In this document: piece by piece, positions 50,892 to 56,873 of the stretch
How positions within the stretch are numbered: position 1 is the stretch's first letter
Layout: every line of letters begins with the position of its first letter
From: UBA946 sp031550725
GTDB taxonomy: Bacteria > Bacillota > Clostridia > Oscillospirales > Ruminococcaceae
Direction: 5' to 3'
Assembly: GCA_031550725.1 (NCBI GenBank)
Contig: JAVBOH010000012.1
Span: 1 to 56,873, forward strand
Length of the DNA: 56,873 nucleotides
Translations under genes and position numbers: made by a program
The notes under the pieces: model-generated
Seen by the model: only the letters and a program-made list of their open reading frames with translations
Told to the model about the DNA's origin: nothing
Database searches by the model: none

Positions 50892-51942
50892 GTATATAGG
50901 AAACAAATCAAAGCTAACTCCGCACATCCTTGATAGAGTGGAACAGCTTATTGGTAAGACAGGAACGGTGGCTGATATTATGGCAGGCACTGGTATAGTG
51001 GCATTAGAATTGAGAAAAGCGGGATACTCAGTTATTGCATCTGATGTAATGACATATTCCTACCATCATTTGATGGTTAATTTGTGCTTAGATTCAGCAC
51101 CATCTTTTTCAGGTCTTGTGTGTCAAGGGGTAATAAGCCAAAATGAGACAGATGCATATGTGGCGGTTCTGACTTATTTAAATGGTATTGAACCTAACGA
51201 AGGATTCTTCTTCAAAGAATTTTCTCCGGGAGGAACACCACAAAATGGCTGCGAACCACGGAAATATTTCACTACAGAAAACGCAAAGAAAATTGATGCA
51301 ATTAGGGTAAAAATAAATGAGTGGATTGATAATGATAATGTAAGCAAAACAGAAGAATCGCTCTTAAAGCATACTCTGATTATGGCAGTTAACGAGGTCG
51401 CAAATATATCTGGAACTTATGGATATTTTTTGGCTGATTTTAAAAAAAATGCCACTACACAGATTGACTTGAAACCTGTGGATTTCTATTCAGAGAATCA
51501 AACAGGCCATATGGTTAAATTGGGATTTGCAGAGAACTTGGCTGCAGCAATCACAGCAGATTTGTGTTATATTGATCCTCCATACATGAAGAGGCAATAT
51601 GCTGCAAATTATCACATTTTAGAAACTATAGCACGAGGAGATTTTCCTGATGCTGTTGGAAAAAGTGGTTTGCGCGATTGGTGGGAACAACACTCTAAAT
51701 TATGTACAAAAACACGGGGACTACAATCGTTTGAGAAGATTTTAGGCGATATGCATTGCTCTAAATATTTAATTAGTTATAGTGAGGATGGGTTGTTCTC
51801 CTTGGAGCAATTGGAAGAATGCTTTAGCAAGTTTGGAACTGTTGAGGTGCAAGAGATAAATTACAACCGCTTTAGAAGCAATGATAGCAAGTTACCAAAG
51901 AAACTGAAAGAATATTTGATTTCTATAGAAAGGCAGGTATAA
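50884..51942 (+). CDS. D12-class adenine DNA methyltransferase (Dam-like)
   Basis: This 352-residue protein begins MYRYIGNKSKLTPHILDRVE. It has motif X/I sequence TVADIMAGTGIVALELRKAG, then ASDVMTYSYHHLMVNL, and motif IV LCYIDPPYMKRQYAANYH (DPPY). C-terminal sequence YLISYSEDGLFSLEQLEECF is typical of D12-class adenine methylases. ATG 50884 overlaps the end of the previous gene. Two different adenine methyltransferases in a row suggest a non-palindromic target needing one enzyme per strand, as in LlaJI-like systems. Confidence 0.88.
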   Translation: MYRYIGNKSKLTPHILDRVEQLIGKTGTVADIMAGTGIVALELRKAGYSVIASDVMTYSYHHLMVNLCLDSAPSFSGLVCQGVISQNETDAYVAVLTYLNGIEPNEGFFFKEFSPGGTPQNGCEPRKYFTTENAKKIDAIRVKINEWIDNDNVSKTEESLLKHTLIMAVNEVANISGTYGYFLADFKKNATTQIDLKPVDFYSENQTGHMVKLGFAENLAAAITADLCYIDPPYMKRQYAANYHILETIARGDFPDAVGKSGLRDWWEQHSKLCTKTRGLQSFEKILGDMHCSKYLISYSEDGLFSLEQLEECFSKFGTVEVQEINYNRFRSNDSKLPKKLKEYLISIERQV

Positions 51943-51946
51943 GTGA

Positions 51947-53617
51947 ATGGAGTACATTGATAAGATATTTTACAGAAAAATCAATCCGTCAGATTTCAAA
52001 AAACTTTATGATATTGATAAGCCTGAAGGTGGCGGCGGGCAGACATACTTGGAAGCAGCAGGGATTTCAAATGAAAAGATTGTTGATTTTCTCTCCTGCG
52101 CAGAAGTTACAAACAGTCCATTGCCAGATGAAGCAAGGTCTGTTTATACGTTTAATGCCTATGTTTTGGGGGATTCCAAGAACCAATGCTCATTTATTGA
52201 ATTCGCACCACGAAAAGGACGAAACAACTATCGTATAAGCCGTCAAAATATGAAATATAAGCATCCTGCATGGAGTTTGGATAATGGATTTCCTGAACCA
52301 ACTAAAGGTGCTGATGGCGAATACACTTCAGATGGTGATTTTTCAGGAATCATTGATAATCTTGTTATACTTATCATTAGAACTACCTATAGACGATATT
52401 ACGCTGGATTTGTAAATGCGGCGGAGATGTCGGAGAATTGGCCACACAATATCGGCTTAGAAGGTATTTTTAGTGGCGAACGCAGAGATGTAATAAATAT
52501 GGATGCATATAAGCTACAGTTTATTAATGATGCAATCAATCCGTTTGGGGAGTATGTTCCAACAATTGAAGAAAGCAACAGAGTGACTACTGGATGCAAT
52601 GTGCTTTTATATGGTGTTCCCGGTGCCGGAAAAAGCTGGACAATTGAGCATGAATATTGTGCTGATGAAAGTTGTATGGAAAGATTGGTTTTTCATCTTG
52701 ATTATATGTACTCTGATTTTGTCGGACAGATTTTACCTGTCGTAAAAGATGATGATAAGGTTAGATATGAATTTATGCCTGGTCCATTTACCAAGCTATT
52801 GAAGCGTGCATATTCTAACCCAGATAAGTCATATTACTTGATTATAGAAGAAATAAACCGCGGAAATGCTCCTGCTATATTTGGAGAAATCTTTCAGTTG
52901 CTTGACAGAAAAGATGAAGACGAATTTGATAACTCAGAAAAGCTTCTGTTCAAGAAGTGCACAAGTGAATATGGAATAACAAATCCCAATATTGCTCGTA
53001 TTGTTTACAGTGATGAGGAACATAAAGTTAGAATTCCTGCCAATATGACTATTTTGGGTACGATGAATACTTCTGACCAGAATGTCTTCACATTAGATAC
53101 TGCTTTTCAGAGAAGATGGATTATGCGAATGATTCCAAATTCATTTAAAAACCATAGATTCGCAGATAAGCTGATTCTGGATACAGATGTAACTTGGAAA
53201 CAGTTCTGCGAGGTGATCAATGATGAAATTCTACGCAGGAATAACATTACATCTTCCGAGGATAAACGACTTGGGGCGTATTTTATCTCGGCATCTGATT
53301 TAGAAATGAAGCCTGTCACAGATAGTATGGGTGAAAAAGAGAGAATCCAAATTGAACATAATAATAACAGATTTGCAGAAAAGGTCCTAAAATATTTATG
53401 GGATGATGCTTTTAAGTTTTCCCACCAAGACACATTTAACACAAGACCGTTTGGTAGCCTTGAGAAAGTAGTTGCTGGCTTTATGGATCCTATCAAAACA
53501 AAAAATGAGCGTTTTCGTGTATTTAATGAGAACCTACGAAAAATGATTCTGGAAGGGATTACAACAGAGTCTAGTGAGGTTTCCGATGATGATAACGAAG
53601 ACTCACAGGAATCGTAA
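51947..53617 (+). CDS. McrB-type AAA+ GTPase, restriction motor subunit
   Basis: The N-terminal 190 residues are a recognition-type region without clear homologues. The AAA+ domain (about 210-540) has Walker A GVPGAGKSWT, Walker B YYLIIEEINRGNAPAIFGEI and sensor region ILGTMNTSDQNVFTLDTAFQ with RRW. The EINRGN and GTMNTSDQ motifs are specific for McrB and LlaJI R1 proteins, which use GTP to move or loop DNA. It begins 5 bases after the second methyltransferase and is followed 17 bases later by the nuclease gene, so the four genes form one operon. Confidence 0.92.
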   Translation: MEYIDKIFYRKINPSDFKKLYDIDKPEGGGGQTYLEAAGISNEKIVDFLSCAEVTNSPLPDEARSVYTFNAYVLGDSKNQCSFIEFAPRKGRNNYRISRQNMKYKHPAWSLDNGFPEPTKGADGEYTSDGDFSGIIDNLVILIIRTTYRRYYAGFVNAAEMSENWPHNIGLEGIFSGERRDVINMDAYKLQFINDAINPFGEYVPTIEESNRVTTGCNVLLYGVPGAGKSWTIEHEYCADESCMERLVFHLDYMYSDFVGQILPVVKDDDKVRYEFMPGPFTKLLKRAYSNPDKSYYLIIEEINRGNAPAIFGEIFQLLDRKDEDEFDNSEKLLFKKCTSEYGITNPNIARIVYSDEEHKVRIPANMTILGTMNTSDQNVFTLDTAFQRRWIMRMIPNSFKNHRFADKLILDTDVTWKQFCEVINDEILRRNNITSSEDKRLGAYFISASDLEMKPVTDSMGEKERIQIEHNNNRFAEKVLKYLWDDAFKFSHQDTFNTRPFGSLEKVVAGFMDPIKTKNERFRVFNENLRKMILEGITTESSEVSDDDNEDSQES

Positions 53618-53633
53618 AGAGAGGTGAGCAACA

Positions 53634-54914
53634 TTGGATTTAGGCTTAAACTTAAAAGTTAAATGCCATGTGAACAAAAATGGTGATGGTGATAGATTTG
53701 TCGGAATTAAGGCTGATGCAAATCAAGCAATGGTCTATTTCCCAATGGGGTATCGTCTACCAGATAACGAAGAGGATATTAGAGATGACATTCTAAAATT
53801 GATTTCTGTATTGGCCGAATTTACAGATTCAAAAGATAAGGTGTTGGCAATGCAAAAGTTCGAAGCACCTCAATCCGTGAATTTTCCAATCAATGCCTAT
53901 ATGAATATCATCCGATACTATTTAGAACAGCGTTCGTATTATACAGAAAAAGATGCAGTTCGAAAGACCAGTGATAGAGGCAAAATCGATTTTGCAGCAT
54001 CACTTCGCAGAAATGTCAGCTTTTTTCAAGAGGATGGTACTCCGTTTTTTGATAAATATACAGTTAAAGGGTCGACTCCAAATGAGAAAAAATTAATAAC
54101 AATGATTCATAAATATTGTGTCCATGAAAGTTTTTTACAGATGGGATGGCTTTTTATGCCGGATATTCCGCCAGACCCACATATTGAAAGGAATATTCCA
54201 CTTTTTCTTAGTGTACTGAAGAAAAAGTTGGCAATAACCCATTTAGAAAAAGATATTCTTCTGTTTGAGGCCATGATTTCTATGTTAGAGTATTTGGACG
54301 AACAGAGTGATGATAAGCAGTTCTATTTTGGAACAGATAGATTCGAGTATGTATGGGAAAAACTCATAGATGCTGTATTTGGAATAAAAGAAAAAGAGGA
54401 ATACTTCCCTCGCACAACATGGCATTTGAAATATGGAGATACTCATCGTAATTATGCGTTAGAGCCAGATACGATTATGCTTTGTAACGGTAAAATATAT
54501 GTACTTGATGCAAAGTATTACAGGCATGGTGTTACGGGAATACCGTCTCACTTGCCTGAATCAACATCAATCAATAAGCAGATTACATATGGAGAGTACA
54601 TATACAACAATAAAAAATATAAGAAAAAATATGGTGATGATGTCCCTGTGTTTAATGCTTTTTTGATGTCATATAATAAGAAAGATAATCCATTTGGCAT
54701 AGACGAGTATTTTGCACACATTGGTGAGGCTGATAGTGACTGGAAATATGGTCGTCATAATTACGAGCGAGTACAAGGAATTGTTGTTGACATTCGATTC
54801 TTGATGAATAACTATTATGGTTCACACAAAAGTAAGATTATGAAAATGGCGAAGCTCATTGAGGAAGCACTGCAGGAAAATGCAGAAACGCTATTAGAAG
54901 AAAAGGCTGAATAA
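53634..54914 (+). CDS. LlaJI-type restriction endonuclease subunit
   Basis: This 426-residue protein resembles LlaJI R2 / McrC nuclease proteins. The PD-(D/E)xK core is YALEPDTIMLCNGKIYVLDA followed by KYY: Asp in EPD, and Asp-Ala-Lys. NIIRYYLEQRSYYTEKDAVR and GKIDFAASLRRNVSFFQEDG fit the N-terminal part, and DRFEYVWEKLIDAVFGIKEK precedes the core. TTG 53634 follows AGAGGTGA. It would be recruited by the McrB-like motor to cut unmodified (or wrongly modified) DNA. A terminator follows. The two-gene nuclease is the R part of an M-M-R-R operon. Confidence 0.88.
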   Translation: MDLGLNLKVKCHVNKNGDGDRFVGIKADANQAMVYFPMGYRLPDNEEDIRDDILKLISVLAEFTDSKDKVLAMQKFEAPQSVNFPINAYMNIIRYYLEQRSYYTEKDAVRKTSDRGKIDFAASLRRNVSFFQEDGTPFFDKYTVKGSTPNEKKLITMIHKYCVHESFLQMGWLFMPDIPPDPHIERNIPLFLSVLKKKLAITHLEKDILLFEAMISMLEYLDEQSDDKQFYFGTDRFEYVWEKLIDAVFGIKEKEEYFPRTTWHLKYGDTHRNYALEPDTIMLCNGKIYVLDAKYYRHGVTGIPSHLPESTSINKQITYGEYIYNNKKYKKKYGDDVPVFNAFLMSYNKKDNPFGIDEYFAHIGEADSDWKYGRHNYERVQGIVVDIRFLMNNYYGSHKSKIMKMAKLIEEALQENAETLLEEKAE

Positions 54915-54957
54915 AAAATCCGCAAACAGTGATAGTTGCTGTTTGCGGATTTTTTTA
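54915..54957. terminator. Bidirectional terminator between convergent genes
   Basis: AAAATCCGCAAACAG pairs with CTGTTTGCGGATTTT around an 8-base loop, with runs of T on both strands. It ends the restriction operon and the convergent zinc-finger gene, whose stop codon it touches. Confidence 0.92.
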
Positions 54958-56139
54958 TTTGCCCTTTTTTACTTTGATTCGGTGGGAACGCTGGTTATTC
55001 GCATCTCTACAATTTTTACAACAATACTTCTTGCGACCATTAGATGTCTTTACTAAAAAGTATTTATTACAGGATGGGTTGGCACATTTTCTGTAAATTT
55101 CAGAGCCTGGTTTCATATAGAAAATAGAAAAATACAATGCAGTAAGTAGCGAGGGTGATTTCCATGATGGTTCCAATGAATTTGGACTGTAGAATGGTTT
55201 TATGCTTCTGGTATTATGATTTATTTCCCCGCTCAAAATAAGACGAGCAATAAAAACAACCGCTGATTTCAACTGTCCATCAAATTTGCTGTAGTCTGGG
55301 TTTCCATAGTATTCAATGCCACCATCGAAGGTTACTGTTTTTACAACGCCAACAGAATGCATATAGTGAAATAGGAATTCAATAATCAGCCGGAGATTCT
55401 TGGATTGGATATTATTGCTCTTGTAAGCAATAGTAAGCTGGCGATACAGAGTATCGTTAATTCCAGGATAATCATATGCAAAAGTCTCTCCGTTTGAGAT
55501 ATCATCGTATTCATCAGTTTTCAATTCATATGACGGAGTGTAAATCATGTCTTTTATAGTAATTGAATCGGATTCCGAAGATTGTTGCAATGAATCAATA
55601 GTTGCTTGATTTCGAATACTGTCATACAACGGATGCCTGTAAGTTGTATACGATATTTGTGTGGTACCATTTAGCGTGACCTGCTTACCCATAAGTAAAT
55701 ACAGACTTAAATGGAGAATTTGGTCGTAGTCAAGAGAAGCCTTTTCAAGTGCAGTCATAAGAAGAACTGTGGCTTTTATTCTATTAAGTATTTCGACAAG
55801 AGCACCAATATCAACTTCAGTTCCTTCAGCAAGAATAGGAAGCAGATAACCATGTTCTTCAAAAAAGCGAAGTACCTTTTTTACATTGTTTCCGGGAAGA
55901 GATATCAGTGTTCCGAGAATATTCTTATTTTGAAGTGAGCCGTGTGGAGTTGTTAAACATAAACCTTGGCTTCCGCTAAAGGCATAATTTATTATTTCGT
56001 TATTTACAGGATAAACAGTAAGTATGTTATGTACCTGCCCATCTGTCTTTAATACTTCTTCTATTCTGAATGTACATTTTTTACAGCTTAATAAAAAATA
56101 ATCGTTGCTAAGATTGAAAAAATTATCTAAGTCTGTCAT
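54955..56139 (-). CDS. CGNR-like zinc-finger protein of unknown function
   Basis: This 394-residue protein has a long N-terminal helical region (1-345) that I do not recognise, and a C-terminal finger, YRKCANPSCNKYFLVKT, then KKYCCKNCRDANNQRSHRIK and a basic tail, resembling the CGNR zinc finger (CxxxxC...CxxxCR) of presumed DNA-binding regulators. The N-terminal part has no enzyme motif, membrane segment or signal peptide. It is convergent with the restriction operon. A regulator or a defence-related DNA-binding protein are both possible. A GGAGT-type ribosome site (AGGAGTAG) precedes the ATG at 56139. Confidence 0.75.
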   Translation of the reverse strand: MTDLDNFFNLSNDYFLLSCKKCTFRIEEVLKTDGQVHNILTVYPVNNEIINYAFSGSQGLCLTTPHGSLQNKNILGTLISLPGNNVKKVLRFFEEHGYLLPILAEGTEVDIGALVEILNRIKATVLLMTALEKASLDYDQILHLSLYLLMGKQVTLNGTTQISYTTYRHPLYDSIRNQATIDSLQQSSESDSITIKDMIYTPSYELKTDEYDDISNGETFAYDYPGINDTLYRQLTIAYKSNNIQSKNLRLIIEFLFHYMHSVGVVKTVTFDGGIEYYGNPDYSKFDGQLKSAVVFIARLILSGEINHNTRSIKPFYSPNSLEPSWKSPSLLTALYFSIFYMKPGSEIYRKCANPSCNKYFLVKTSNGRKKYCCKNCRDANNQRSHRIKVKKGK

Positions 56140-56163
56140 GAAAATCTACTCCTATATTTACAT

Positions 56164-56191
56164 ACCCCTCATTGAGGGGACTTTTTTTTGT
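56164..56191 (+). terminator. Hairpin with eight Ts, plus strand, in the zinc-finger gene's leader
   Basis: CCCCT...AGGGG (56165-56169 with 56175-56179), then CTTTTTTTT. It points away from any visible plus-strand gene end, so it may stop antisense transcription or belong to a small RNA. The rest of 56192-56344 shows AT-rich sequence without a clear feature. Confidence 0.55.
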
Positions 56192-56344
56192 TTAAAAGTA
56201 AGCGATTGCATAAGTGATAATGCAATTATAACACTTATTTTTTAATTTTTCAAGCTATATGGAGAGTAATACAGCAAATAAGTAAGTGACAATGTTAGAA
56301 ATTTACTTACTATTCAGAAATAGCTATACTTAAAGACAGTGAAG

Positions 56345-56381
56345 AACAACTCACTCTTAGACAAGGTAGAGGTTGTTTTTT
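56345..56381 (+). terminator. Attenuator-like hairpin before the 45-residue gene
   Basis: AACAAC(TC)... at 56345-56352 pairs with GAGGTTGTT at 56369-56377, followed by TTTT. It lies about 140 bases before the small gene, leaving a long leader that could be controlled by termination. Distal bases 56382-56510 show no firm element. Confidence 0.4.
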
Positions 56382-56521
56382 ACACCACTTTTCAATGTTC
56401 ATCGCCTGATCAGTGATGCCCAGAGCAGAGAAATGGACACAAGTAAATAACAGTCAACCCACTAGAGCGGTTGACAAGTTGAGAAGTGAGAAGATGCTCA
56501 GAAAATAAGGAGGTGAACATC

Positions 56522-56659
56522 ATGGCAAAGAACAGTAAGCAGACTTCAAAATTAGTTGCTACCAAAGCAAGTAAAGTTTTGAGGGACAACCGTTACAGCA
56601 AGACTTCTAAATCTGTAGCAGGCAGTGCGTTAGCACAAACAAAACTAGGTAAAAAGTAA
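56522..56659 (+). CDS. Basic 45-residue protein with SAGSAL-type tail
   Basis: A strong ribosome site (AAGGAGGTGAACATC) precedes ATG 56522. The product is MAKNSKQTSKLVATKASKVL, then RDNRYSKTSKSVAGSALAQT, then KLGKK: about 11 Lys plus 2 Arg, no Trp/Cys/His and no hydrophobic segment. The pattern KASKVL...SKxxKSVAGSALAQ is one I associate with small conserved proteins of unknown function in Gram-negative and Gram-positive bacteria, often on mobile or accessory DNA. No partner gene is visible before the window ends. Confidence 0.7.
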   Translation: MAKNSKQTSKLVATKASKVLRDNRYSKTSKSVAGSALAQTKLGKK

Positions 56660-56764
56660 AACTACAAAATGATAGGCAGCGAAAGATTTAGCTAATCAGC
56701 CTGCCTATCTCCCTTAGAGGGAGAACAAAAAACAATCTCAAGCCTTGAGATGGCCATTAGAGGC

Positions 56765-56826
56765 GGCGGGATGCATAAGGATTTTGACAGCAGTATTAAC
56801 TGCTCTTGAAGTTCGATGCTCCCACC
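56765..56826 (+). other. Possible structured RNA near the window end
   Basis: GGCGGGA and GCAT (56765-56776, one bulged T) pair with ATGC and TCCCACC (56816-56826), enclosing the hairpin AGCAGT-ATTA-ACTGCT (56789-56804). There is no T run and no coding frame. It may be part of a leader or RNA gene continuing beyond the window. Confidence 0.3.
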
Positions 56827-56873
56827 GTTACTTCGTCATGCCATTTTTAGGTGTAGGAGTCGGTGGACATCGT

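Noticed and set aside
1..56873. tRNA or rRNA genes
   Set aside because: I saw no cloverleaf with a CCA-adjacent acceptor or T-loop GTTCRA box and no rRNA-like stretch, but did not run a dedicated search.

Overview
The window looks like a chromosome segment of a low-GC, motile, saccharolytic gut-type Firmicute of class Clostridia (Ruminococcaceae/Lachnospiraceae-like). Evidence: AT-rich coding sequence with strong AGGAGG-type ribosome sites, a SigD-type flagellin promoter, a Firmicute L10 leader, HemZ, a bifunctional Rel, and xylose and deoxysugar utilisation genes. I cannot name a species. The first ~610 bases are an exception: they are about 60 % GC with enterobacterial-looking codons and are joined in frame to the AT-rich start of the same kind of gene (GH127). 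This is either an assembly chimera or a mosaic gene.

Layout. 1-1811 (-): partial GH127 beta-L-arabinofuranosidase and an AraC regulator. 1828-2082: an unusual element of six back-to-back hairpins with terminal inverted repeats. 2256-3438 (-): flagellin with a SigD-type promoter and a structured leader. 3515-7249 (-): xylose operon xylA / TmrB-like ATPase / xylB, with REP-like palindromes inside it. 7296-8122: a small unknown gene and an XRE regulator around repeated dyads. 8209-12210 (+): HscC-type Hsp70 with two membrane-anchored J-like proteins. 12333-17397 (+): ABC transporter plus two-component system resembling a peptide-sensing module. 17401-26766: thioredoxin-domain (DUF255) protein, FAD/Rieske oxidoreductase, a large surface- or spore-type DUF11 protein, an LTA-synthase-like enzyme, FolC. 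26931-27828: MerR regulator with a 19-bp-spacer promoter, and an SCP2 protein. 27913-29200: L10 leader, rplJ, rplL. 29285-37694 (-): cytidine deaminase and a deoxysugar cluster (RhaB-type kinase, FucU, FucO, FucA) interleaved with small accessory genes and a REP-associated (RAYT) transposase. 37807-39654 (-): Na/Pi cotransporter. 39894-48626 (+): recJ, rel, MBL hydrolase, hemZ, zinc-ribbon protein, rlmD. 48630-54957: a restriction-modification island with a Phd-like protein, two adenine methyltransferases, an McrB-type motor and a LlaJI-type nuclease. 54955-56873: a zinc-finger protein of unknown role, a 45-residue basic protein behind an attenuator-like leader, and a structured non-coding tail.

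How parts work together. XylA and XylB take xylose to xylulose 5-phosphate. FucU, the kinase, FucA and FucO form most of a fucose/rhamnose route to propanediol; the isomerase is not in the window. REP-like palindromes beginning with GTAG lie in six intergenic or coding places, and two lie inside the RAYT gene itself, so the transposase and its presumed substrates are together in this window. The M-M-R-R gene order of the restriction island matches a LlaJI-like system preceded by an antitoxin-like DNA-binding protein with no toxin partner.
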